This document shows positions 57,301 to 64,000 of a DNA stretch of 64,000 nt, in pieces (positions within the stretch are counted from its first letter, which is position 1; each line of letters starts with the position of its first letter). The DNA lies in assembly GCA_905181585.1 (NCBI GenBank), contig CAJIYG010000002.1, positions 310,001-374,000 on the forward strand, in the 5' to 3' direction. This DNA comes from an uncultured Flavobacteriales bacterium (GTDB taxonomy: Bacteria > Bacteroidota > Bacteroidia > Flavobacteriales > BACL11). The notes beneath the pieces are model-generated. The model saw nothing but the letters and a program-made list of their open reading frames with translations, searched no databases and had not been told where the DNA came from. The translations under genes and the position numbers were made by a program.

Positions 57301-57792
57301 TAAAAATGGAAACATTGAAGCCCTTAGTGTAAAACCTTCTGAAGAGGGATTAGTTAAGTTTGTTATAGCACCATTTCTGCAGCAATTATCCCATGTAAAT
57401 TGCCACCCTTGAGCAGGAGGAACTCCTGTTAAAGTTATTGGATTTAAAGTTTCAAAAATATATTCTTCGACAGCTCCTACATCACCATTAGCACAACTTA
57501 AAACAGTATTGCCACTATTTATGGGATCACATTGTGGTGAAACATCTTGAGACAAAACAAATTCAACTGGAATATTAGTAATAGTTGGGTGATTCCAAAC
57601 TTGAATATTTTGAGTAAATGTACCTACTGTAGTTCCTGAACAATCTCTGTAAACTTTCATAGTAAATATATATTTACCAACATCTGGACCATTTTTCAAA
57701 CATTTCCAAGTAATCTCACCTCCCATTAAATGGGTAGCAAAAGTAGATTGAGAAAAAATAAACAGAGAAAATATTAAAAAAATTTTTTTCAT
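54364..57792 (-). CDS. Type IX-secreted surface protein with a gliding-motility-type (CHU_C) C-terminal domain
   Basis: A 1142-residue exported protein. Signal peptide MKKIFLIFSLFIFSQSTFA, then HLMGGEITWKC and YIFTMKVYRDCSG, a start shared by a family of large Bacteroidota surface proteins. A Cys-rich, Pro-rich region runs to about 450. Several fibronectin-III-like stretches follow (SEISWDHLSGAPPSTVYSVF, SVISWSSSSSDVDVYAIY). The end is a type B sorting domain: LPNSFTPNGDEHNEIFKP, FSIYSRNGELIFTTND, GWDGTFKG. No enzyme motif is seen. A structural or adhesive role is likely. A -7 box (TATCTTTG) is at 57812-57819. Confidence 0.85.
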   Translation of the reverse strand: MKKIFLIFSLFIFSQSTFATHLMGGEITWKCLKNGPDVGKYIFTMKVYRDCSGTTVGTFTQNIQVWNHPTITNIPVEFVLSQDVSPQCDPINSGNTVLSCANGDVGAVEEYIFETLNPITLTGVPPAQGWQFTWDNCCRNGAITNLTNPSSEGFTLRASMFPFLDPITGVATPADPCFDSSPEFKEQPKTILCTGFPFSYSHNAYDDELDELIYNWARPLDDFITTFNPPIDPIPLPFDPPYTFNNPLPGNPTLNPATGEVSYDANLAGNFVTCIQVQSYKCNQLVAEIYREVQVVLIACPTMPSSVAPNNPPVVSAPFIDPNSLISSYDTTVFAGALVEFTIDGVDNDLYNNTTAQSLTMEVSGGQFSDDYVNTLSCLNPPCATFNDAIGQVPPFASPGVVSGIFSWQTACTHIDASAGCGQTSNVFNFLVKVYDDFCPANGIKFANIKITVLPSPVDNSPDLRCVSVLPNNKSEISWDHLSGAPPSTVYSVFHSNNPNGPFVFLDSVMHPINTYIHNSSNANNASQYYYVSSHSSCASESLPSDTLKSIYLNVSAINGDTEANMNWNNIHIPGLITSLDFNILALNSSSNWSNVGSTSSNDFIFPAQTCNSFQSLYVELPDLSGCVSNSNINGAILKDTIRPDNPIINNVSVDINGNSVISWSSSSSDVDVYAIYILDEFGSWITLDSIFGFLNNTYTFNNSNANSIYETFSLRSIDSCGNSSIRSIEHNSINVKYLYDACDLSIKFNWNDYININDGLSHYNIIIRETDIQNNVIMDSVRIANNLDYDLYNLNQGSTYYFYVKAYNNDSSVIAISNQNEITVDYPNLPKYNYIDYATVNHDNGNVDISCLVDNNILVSQYNVYRSFKDDSLFNMIGKVDNSNSSSIFFSDNSAETYNYFYEYQIYPIDSCGNILKIGSVDQLNSDISYAKTIFLDSEINIDYSDNLLFNEQYTNTLTFNEYDKWLGNVTEYQLFRSVNREPFDLIPLYVFDRVNNPNEELSYIDIVTEFGDGNGRFCYYIKAIEGNNNPYGSAIEGSLSNISCVSQTPILFLPNSFTPNGDEHNEIFKPITNFVSDIGYEFSIYSRNGELIFTTNDPGKGWDGTFKGSFVKNDNYVFHVSYVNGIAVLTEKTGFVSLIR

Positions 57793-57811
57793 AGATAAAT
57801 CACATTTAGAA

Positions 57812-57819
57812 CAAAGATA
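57812..57819 (-). promoter_or_regulatory. Predicted -7 promoter box (TATCTTTG) for the CHU_C protein
   Basis: Exact TAnnTTTG match, 19 nt before the ATG at 57792. Confidence 0.5.
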
Positions 57820-57847
57820 TAAATATTAGATTTAGAAATAATAAAGC

Positions 57848-58792
57848 TTAAAAATTAATCTTAGATAAGATATTTTTTTGACTATTAAAATCACTTATTA
57901 AATTGCTAAAAATTTCATCAACTGAAAGAATATTTTTTATATGTGAGGAAACTTGCCCTATTTCTAGTTCACCATTTTTTAAATCCCCTTCAAAAATTCC
58001 TTTCTTTGCTCTACCCCTTCCAAGAATTTTCTTAAGCTCTTCAGAAGAAGCATTATTTTTATAAGCAAGCTCAATTTTATAGTAAAATTCATTTTTTAAT
58101 AATCTTACAGGAGTTAATTCTTTTAATGTTAAAATAGTGTCATTTTCTTTTGAATTTGTAACATATTCTTTAAAATTTAAATGAGCAGATGATTCTTTAC
58201 TTACAGCAAATAAACTTCCAATTTGGACTCCATCAGCTCCAAGAGAAAAAGCTGCTAAAATTGCTTTTCCAGAACTAATTCCACCAGCAGCAATAATAGG
58301 AATATCAACAGATTTTTTAATTTTAGGAATTAAACACATCGTTGTAATCTCATCTATACCATTGTGCCCACCTGCTTCAAAACCTTCAGCAATAATTGCA
58401 TCAACATCAGCTTCAACACATTTTAAAGCAAATTTCTTACTAGCAACCACATGTAAAACAGTAATACCATTCTCTTTTAAAAAACTTGTATATAACTTAG
58501 GATTTCCAGCTGATGTTACAACAATTTTAACTCCCTCATCAATAATGATTTTAATGTGTTCTTTAATATTAGGATAAAGTAAAGGAAGATTTACACCAAA
58601 TGGTTTATCTGTTGCCTTTTTACATTTTTTAATATGAGTTCTTAAAACATCAGGATACATAGATCCAGCACCTATCAAACCTAAGCCCCCATTATTACTC
58701 ACAGCACTTGCTAATTTCCATCCACTACACCAAATCATACCTCCTTGAATAATTGGATATTTAATGTTTAAAAGTTCTTTTAATCTATTCAT
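57848..58792 (-). CDS. Nitronate monooxygenase / FabK-like FMN enzyme
   Basis: A 314-residue TIM-barrel FMN protein. It shows [70 protein letters not shown] and [32 protein letters not shown]. These are features shared by nitronate monooxygenases and FabK enoyl-ACP reductases. The His in GFEAGGHNG is the usual catalytic base of the NMO group. Which of the two activities it has is not certain. It is divergent from glyA across a 48-bp gap. Confidence 0.85.
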   Translation of the reverse strand: MNRLKELLNIKYPIIQGGMIWCSGWKLASAVSNNGGLGLIGAGSMYPDVLRTHIKKCKKATDKPFGVNLPLLYPNIKEHIKIIIDEGVKIVVTSAGNPKLYTSFLKENGITVLHVVASKKFALKCVEADVDAIIAEGFEAGGHNGIDEITTMCLIPKIKKSVDIPIIAAGGISSGKAILAAFSLGADGVQIGSLFAVSKESSAHLNFKEYVTNSKENDTILTLKELTPVRLLKNEFYYKIELAYKNNASSEELKKILGRGRAKKGIFEGDLKNGELEIGQVSSHIKNILSVDEIFSNLISDFNSQKNILSKINF

Positions 58793-58840
58793 AAAAAATA
58801 TATATTTGTTGCTACTACGAAATTAAAAATAAAATTTACA

Positions 58841-60115
58841 ATGAAAGCTGATAAAGAGATATTTGAATTAATTGATCAAGAAGATGAAAGACAAAAAAAT
58901 GGTATTGAACTAATAGCATCAGAAAACTTTGTTAGTGATCAAGTAATGTTAGCAGCAGGATCATGTCTTACAAACAAATATGCTGAAGGTTATCCTAGAA
59001 AAAGATATTATGGTGGATGTGAAGTTGTAGATAAAGTTGAACAACTCGCTATTGACAGAGCAAAAGAACTATTTGGTGTAGAATATGTAAATGTTCAGCC
59101 TCATTCTGGATCATCTGCAAATGCTGCAGTTATGCTGGCGTGTTTAAAGGCTGGAGATAAAATTCTTGGATTTAATCTTGCACATGGTGGACACTTAACT
59201 CATGGCTCACCAGTAAATTTTTCAGGAAAATTATATAAAACATCTTTTTATAATGTAAAAAAAGATACAGGCATAATAGATTATGATTCTTTAGAAAAAA
59301 TCGCATCTGAAGAAAAACCTAAGTTAATTATTTGCGGTGGTTCAGCATATTCAAGAGATTGGGATTATAAAAAATTTAGAGAAGTTGCAGATAAAGTTGG
59401 TGCATTACTTTTAGCTGATATTGCCCACCCTGCTGGATTAATAGCTGCAGGTCTTTTAAATAATCCTGCTAAACATTGTCATATACTTACTACTACAACA
59501 CACAAAACTTTAAGGGGACCACGAGGAGGCATGATTATGATGGGGAATGATTTTGAAAACCCATGGGGCTTAAAAAATCTTAAGGGTGAAAATAAAATGA
59601 TGTCATTTATATTAAACTCTGCTGTTTTTCCAGGATCACAAGGAGGACCTTTAGAACATATTATTGCTGCCAAAGCAATAGCTTTTGGAGAAGCATTAAA
59701 ACCTTCATTTAAAGAATATGGTCAACAAGTTATTTTAAACGCTCAAGTAATGGCTGAAGAGTTGATAAATAAAGGATATAATATAATTTCTGGAGGAACA
59801 ATAAATCATTGTATTTTAATTGATTTAAGTTCTAAAAATATTACTGGAAAAGATGCAGAAAAAGCACTTGTTTTAGCAGATATTACAGCTAATAAAAATA
59901 TGGTTCCTTTCGATACAAAATCTCCTTTTGTTACTTCGGGAATTAGATTTGGTACTCCTGCAATAACAACAAGAGGGGTAAAAGAAAATACTATTCCACT
60001 TATTGTAGAATTAATTGATGAAGCTATTATTAACTGGCAAGATAAAGATAAATTAAATTCAGTGAAAAAGCGAGTTAATGAGCTCATGAGTAATTACAAA
60101 ATCTTCTCTTATTAG
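58841..60115 (+). CDS. glyA: Serine hydroxymethyltransferase
   Basis: Interconverts serine and glycine while charging tetrahydrofolate with a one-carbon unit. The 424-residue PLP enzyme has [66 protein letters not shown], the PLP lysine in [14 protein letters not shown], and [21 protein letters not shown]. The length is typical. The Rel/SpoT gene begins 6 nt after its stop. Confidence 0.98.
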   Translation: MKADKEIFELIDQEDERQKNGIELIASENFVSDQVMLAAGSCLTNKYAEGYPRKRYYGGCEVVDKVEQLAIDRAKELFGVEYVNVQPHSGSSANAAVMLACLKAGDKILGFNLAHGGHLTHGSPVNFSGKLYKTSFYNVKKDTGIIDYDSLEKIASEEKPKLIICGGSAYSRDWDYKKFREVADKVGALLLADIAHPAGLIAAGLLNNPAKHCHILTTTTHKTLRGPRGGMIMMGNDFENPWGLKNLKGENKMMSFILNSAVFPGSQGGPLEHIIAAKAIAFGEALKPSFKEYGQQVILNAQVMAEELINKGYNIISGGTINHCILIDLSSKNITGKDAEKALVLADITANKNMVPFDTKSPFVTSGIRFGTPAITTRGVKENTIPLIVELIDEAIINWQDKDKLNSVKKRVNELMSNYKIFSY

Positions 60116-60120
60116 AAATT

Positions 60121-62337
60121 ATGAATCCTTTAGAATTAGAAAAAGAAAAAAAGGAAATAATTAATAAATATAGAACCTTATTAAGATCATGCCCTTCAAA
60201 AACAAGCCAAAAAGATAAAAAGCTTATTAGAAAAGCTTTTAATCTTGCTGTAAAAGCTCATGAGGATGTGAGAAGAAAATCGGGTGAACCATATATTTTT
60301 CATCCATTGGCTGTTGCTCAAATTTGTGCCAAAGAAATTGGACTTGGAACAACATCTATTATAAGTGCCTTGTTACATGATGTCGTTGAAGACTCAGATT
60401 ATACATTAAAAGATATTAGAGATTTATTTGGAAGTAAAACAGCTAAAATTATTGATGGATTAACAAAAATATCTGAGGTTTTTGATAAAAATGTTTCCTT
60501 ACAAGCAGAAAATTTTAGAAAAATGTTACTTACTCTCTCAGACGATATTAGAGTTATTCTAATAAAATTAGCTGATAGACTACATAACATGAGAACGCTG
60601 GATGCTATGACAAAAATGAAACAATTAAAAATTGCTTCTGAAACACTTTATTTATATGCTCCATTAGCTCATAGACTTGGACTTTATACTTTAAAAACAG
60701 AATTAGAAGACTTAGGATTAAAATTTACAAAACCAGAAGTTTATAAAGCAATATCAATAAAACTAAATGAAACAAAACTTAGTAGAAATAAATATATAAA
60801 TAAATTCTCTTCACCTATTAAAAATGTTTTAAAAGCGGAGGGGATAAAATCTTACATAAAAGGAAGACCAAAATCTATATATTCTATTAGAGAAAAAATT
60901 ATTAATAAAGGAGTAACATTCGATAACATCTTTGACAAATTTGCAGTAAGAATAATTGTTGACAGCTCCATTACAAATGAAAAAGCAGATTGCTGGAAAA
61001 TCTACTCAATTGTTACTGATTTTTACAAACCTAACCCTGATAGATTAAGAGATTGGATTTCTACTCCAAAGCCAAATGGTTACGAAGCTCTTCACACAAC
61101 AGTTTTAGGTGATGAGGGTAAATGGGTTGAAGTTCAAATTAGAAGTAAGAGAATGGATGAAATTGCAGAAAAAGGATATGCTGCACATTGGAACTATAAA
61201 CACAAAGACGAAAAAGATAGCTCTTTAGATAGTTGGATTAAAAGAATAAGTGAATTACTAGAAAATCCAGATTCAAATGCAATTGATTTTATTGATGACT
61301 TCAAATTAAATCTATTTTTAGGAGAAATTTATGTATTTACTCCAGCTGGGGAGCTAAAAACACTTCCAAAAGGAGCATCAGCTTTAGATTTTGCATTTGA
61401 AATACATACTGAAATTGGTAGCAATTGCATGGGAGTTAAAGTAAATGGAAAACTTGTAGCCTTAAGTCACGTACTTAATAGTGGAGATCATGTTGAAATC
61501 ATCACTTCTAAAAAACAATCTCCAAAAAAAGATTGGTTGAGGTTTGTGGTAACTTCTTTAGCAAAATCTAAAATAAAAAGTGCGTTAAAAAAAGAAAAAA
61601 AAATTATTGCAAACGAAGGCAAAGAATTGGCTCAAAGGAAATTAAGACAGTTGAGGGTCAAGATTAATCATCAAACAGAAAATGAGCTAGCAAAATTTTT
61701 CAACTGTAGAAGCTCACTAGACCTTTATTATAGATTTGGTAGCGGAGAAATTTCTAATAGTGAGATTAAAGAATACGTCAAGCTAAAAAATTCTGGTTGG
61801 TACCAAACTATTAAAAATAAAATTTACGGAAAAAATAAATTTACTCCTTCGACAAAATTTTTAGGAGATTTAATAGTCTTCAATGAAGATGACGATATAT
61901 TAGAATATAAAATAGCACAATGTTGCAATCCAATTCCAGGAGATGAAATTTTTGGTTTCTTAAGCGTTGAGGAAGGAATTAAAGTACATGCAGACCAGTG
62001 TCCAAATTCAATTGAGTTAAGAGCAAACTACTCATATAGAATTTTAAATGCTAAATGGACTTTAAAAGAGAATCTTGATTTTTTAGCAAATATTAAAATT
62101 AATGGAATAGATTCGGTAGGACTTATTAACAGGATAACAGAAATAATTTCGAAACAAATGCATGTAAACATTAAAGCAATTAATGTAGTTGGAGATGATG
62201 GTATATTTGACGGAGAAATTACTTTAAAAGTTCATAATGAAAACTTTCTAAATCAGGTTACGTCAAAACTAAAAAAAATTGAAGGTATTGATGAAATTTC
62301 TAGAACTTATAAACATAATAAAAATATTAAAATTTAA
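60121..62337 (+). CDS. RelA/SpoT homologue, (p)ppGpp synthetase/hydrolase
   Basis: Stringent-response enzyme. The 738-residue protein has an HD hydrolase domain (about 45-180: FHPLAVAQICAKEIG, LLHDVVEDSDYT), a synthetase domain (about 230-360: KGRPKSIYSIREKI, FDKFAVRIIV, DRLRDWISTPKPNGYEALHT, EIAEKGYAAHWNYK), a TGS domain (about 400-460: YVFTPAGELKTLPKGASALDFAFEIH), a helical and zinc-finger-like region (CCNPIPGDEIFG) and a C-terminal ACT domain. Intact HD residues suggest a bifunctional enzyme. Follows glyA by 5 nt. Confidence 0.95.
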   Translation: MNPLELEKEKKEIINKYRTLLRSCPSKTSQKDKKLIRKAFNLAVKAHEDVRRKSGEPYIFHPLAVAQICAKEIGLGTTSIISALLHDVVEDSDYTLKDIRDLFGSKTAKIIDGLTKISEVFDKNVSLQAENFRKMLLTLSDDIRVILIKLADRLHNMRTLDAMTKMKQLKIASETLYLYAPLAHRLGLYTLKTELEDLGLKFTKPEVYKAISIKLNETKLSRNKYINKFSSPIKNVLKAEGIKSYIKGRPKSIYSIREKIINKGVTFDNIFDKFAVRIIVDSSITNEKADCWKIYSIVTDFYKPNPDRLRDWISTPKPNGYEALHTTVLGDEGKWVEVQIRSKRMDEIAEKGYAAHWNYKHKDEKDSSLDSWIKRISELLENPDSNAIDFIDDFKLNLFLGEIYVFTPAGELKTLPKGASALDFAFEIHTEIGSNCMGVKVNGKLVALSHVLNSGDHVEIITSKKQSPKKDWLRFVVTSLAKSKIKSALKKEKKIIANEGKELAQRKLRQLRVKINHQTENELAKFFNCRSSLDLYYRFGSGEISNSEIKEYVKLKNSGWYQTIKNKIYGKNKFTPSTKFLGDLIVFNEDDDILEYKIAQCCNPIPGDEIFGFLSVEEGIKVHADQCPNSIELRANYSYRILNAKWTLKENLDFLANIKINGIDSVGLINRITEIISKQMHVNIKAINVVGDDGIFDGEITLKVHNENFLNQVTSKLKKIEGIDEISRTYKHNKNIKI

Positions 62338-62385
62338 TCTTTATAAACATTTCAAATTTATTAAATTTACATATAAATAATTACT

Positions 62386-62844
62386 ATGTCAAATATTTTA
62401 ATTGATGACAATGTTACTAAGATTTTTACAGATTTTCTGATTGAAAAAAAACACAGAAAAACTCCAGAAAGATTTGCAATATTGAACGAAATATACAACT
62501 ATGATGGTCATTTTGATATTGAATCAATGTATATTAAAATGAAAAACAAAAATTATAGAGTTAGTAGAGCTACTCTGTATAATACTGTTGATTTACTTCT
62601 TGATTGTCATTTAATAAGAAAACATCAATTTGGTAAATCTCAAGCCCAATATGAAAAATCCTATTCAAATAAACAACATGACCATTTAATATGTACTAGA
62701 TGTGATAAAGTAATTGAATTTTGTGATCCTAGACTTCAAGGTATAATGAACTTCGTAGAAGAAAACATGAACTTTAAAATTTCTAGACATTCACTTAATT
62801 TATATGGAAGATGTCTTGATGAAACTGACTGTTTAAAAAAATAA
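62386..62844 (+). CDS. Fur-family metal-dependent regulator
   Basis: A 152-residue Fur-superfamily repressor. It has an N-terminal winged helix (about 1-85: [57 protein letters not shown] shape), then the metal-binding and dimerisation domain with [18 protein letters not shown]. The CxxC pair fits a structural zinc site, and further Cys lie in GRCLDETDC. Whether it is Fur, PerR or Zur cannot be told. It lies 4 nt upstream of purA, so the two are co-transcribed. Confidence 0.9.
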   Translation: MSNILIDDNVTKIFTDFLIEKKHRKTPERFAILNEIYNYDGHFDIESMYIKMKNKNYRVSRATLYNTVDLLLDCHLIRKHQFGKSQAQYEKSYSNKQHDHLICTRCDKVIEFCDPRLQGIMNFVEENMNFKISRHSLNLYGRCLDETDCLKK

Positions 62845-62848
62845 ATAT

Positions 62849-64000
62849 ATGACTAAAGCAGATGTTCTCCTTGGGTTACAATGGGGAGATGAAGGAAAGG
62901 GGAAAATTGTAGATGTTTTAACAAAAAACTATGATATAATAGCTAGATTTCAAGGTGGTCCTAACGCTGGCCACACCCTTGAGTTTGATGGAATCAAACA
63001 TGTTTTACATACAATACCTTCAGGTATTTTTCATAAAGGAATTATAAATTTAATTGGAAATGGCGTTGTAATTGACCCAGTAATTTTTGAAAAAGAAATA
63101 CTTGATATTGAAAAATTAAATCTTGAAATTTCTGAATTATTAATATCTAAAAAAGCACATTTAATTCTCCCAACGCACAAACTTTTAGATGCAGCTTCTG
63201 AAAAAGCTAAGGGTAAAAATAAGATTGGGTCTACACTAAAAGGAATTGGACCTACTTATATGGACAAAACTGGTAGAAATGGATTAAGAGTAGGAGATAT
63301 AAATTCTGTAAATTTTAATGAAAAATATGAAAAATTAAAAAACAAGCATATTGAATTATTAAAGTTTTATGATTTTGAATATAGTTTAGATGAATTAGAG
63401 AGAAATTGGTTTAAAAGTTTAGATACATTAAATAAGTTTAAACATATCGAAAGTGAACATTACATTCATCAAGAATTAAGAAAAGGAAAAAAAATCCTTG
63501 CAGAAGGAGCTCAAGGTACTCTTCTTGATATTGATTTTGGTTCTTACCCATTTGTTACCTCTTCAAATACTATAACAGCTGGTGCTTGTACTGGCCTTGG
63601 AATTGCTCCTAATCAAATTAATGATGTATTTGGAATATTTAAGGCATATTGCACAAGAGTAGGAAGTGGCCCTTTCCCAACAGAATTAAATGATAGCATA
63701 GGGGAGCATTTAGGAAAAGTGGGTAATGAATTTGGGGCAACAACAGGAAGAGCCAGAAGATGTGGATGGATTGATCTACCAGCACTTAAATATGCAATAA
63801 ATATTAATGGCGTAACCCAACTAATGATGATGAAAGCTGATGTTTTATCTGGAATTGATAAAATTAGTGTTTGTACACACTACGAACTTAATGGAAAAAG
63901 AATAGACTTCCTTCCATTTGAAGATAATGAAAATTTAGTTCCTATTTATAAAGAAATTAATGGATGGGAAATGAATCTTATGGATCTCAAAAAAATTGAA
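62849..64000 (+). CDS. purA: Adenylosuccinate synthetase, 3' end cut by window
   Basis: Joins IMP and aspartate using GTP in AMP synthesis. The frame starts at ATG 62849 and is open to the last base (384 codons present of about 425). It shows LLGLQWGDEGKGKIVD (GTP-binding and catalytic Asp), FQGGPNAGHTLEF, GIGPTYMDKTGRNGLR, ILAEGAQGTLLDIDFGSYPFVTSSNT, TRVGSGPFPTEL and TTGRARRCGWIDLPAL. It is 4 nt downstream of the Fur-family gene. Confidence 0.97.
   Translation, partial: MTKADVLLGLQWGDEGKGKIVDVLTKNYDIIARFQGGPNAGHTLEFDGIKHVLHTIPSGIFHKGIINLIGNGVVIDPVIFEKEILDIEKLNLEISELLISKKAHLILPTHKLLDAASEKAKGKNKIGSTLKGIGPTYMDKTGRNGLRVGDINSVNFNEKYEKLKNKHIELLKFYDFEYSLDELERNWFKSLDTLNKFKHIESEHYIHQELRKGKKILAEGAQGTLLDIDFGSYPFVTSSNTITAGACTGLGIAPNQINDVFGIFKAYCTRVGSGPFPTELNDSIGEHLGKVGNEFGATTGRARRCGWIDLPALKYAININGVTQLMMMKADVLSGIDKISVCTHYELNGKRIDFLPFEDNENLVPIYKEINGWEMNLMDLKKIE

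Overview
The window is a gene-dense, very AT-rich stretch of chromosome from a member of the Bacteroidota, most likely Flavobacteriales. The case rests on several marks seen here: two secreted proteins carry type IX secretion C-terminal domains; there are SusC/BtuB-style TonB receptors; the block coaBC-rpoZ-bamD and the Bacteroidota form of omega are present; lipoproteins have short Bacteroidota-type lipoboxes; Shine-Dalgarno sequences are absent; and promoters carry the -7 box TAnnTTTG. Small intergenic gaps, 1-4 bp gene overlaps and stop codons shared between convergent genes suggest a compact, streamlined and probably marine genome (inference). I see no rRNA, tRNA, CRISPR array, insertion sequence or prophage. 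I count 52 genes, two of them cut by the window edges (coaBC on the left, purA on the right).

Layout. 1-7.5 kb, minus strand: coaBC-rpoZ-bamD, then the tightly packed operon SnoaL-like/ligA/DUF6913/dapA/glutathione peroxidase, then prmC. 7.5-10.9 kb, plus strand: ribD, an EamA transporter, an IMPACT/YigZ protein and an M42 peptidase. 10.9-15.1 kb, minus strand: a vitamin B12 uptake locus made of a cobalamin riboswitch, a BtuB-type TonB receptor and two BtuG-like beta-propeller lipoproteins. 15.2-21.7 kb: a 1693-residue type IX-secreted multidomain protein, pyrD and a small XRE regulator. 21.7-25.8 kb: a metal-uptake locus, with a TonB receptor divergent from a DtxR/MntR regulator plus ZIP transporter and a perfect 18-bp palindrome between them. 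25.9-34.7 kb: smpB, a beta-helix lipoprotein, a LuxC-type acyl-CoA reductase, rnhB, two poorly known proteins, a GH73 glucosaminidase and an ACC-deaminase-like enzyme. 34.7-45.7 kb: a 53-residue DUF5522 gene, hutU, pheT, a peptide-binding lipoprotein, lgt, a sodium/solute symporter, recR and an E2 acyltransferase. 45.8-54.3 kb: an exonuclease, a FAH-family enzyme, def, moxR, three periplasmic-folding proteins and guaB. 54.4-64 kb: a type IX-secreted protein with a CHU_C domain, an NMO-family enzyme, glyA, a Rel/SpoT homologue, a Fur-family regulator and purA.

How the genes work together. Envelope biogenesis is strongly represented (bamD, lgt, three SurA/parvulin-like proteins, GH73, secreted proteins). 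So are outer-membrane uptake (two TonB receptors with their own control elements) and core metabolism (lysine/peptidoglycan precursor, riboflavin, pyrimidine, GMP/AMP, one-carbon and CoA synthesis).

Two cautions matter to the reader. First, six conserved genes (ligA, ACC-deaminase-like, hutU, the symporter, the E2 acyltransferase, guaB) are each broken by exactly one base, mostly at short homopolymers. Consensus errors are the simplest explanation, and I annotate each as one gene. Second, several genes have a -7 promoter box exactly 4 nt before the start codon, which implies leaderless mRNAs.
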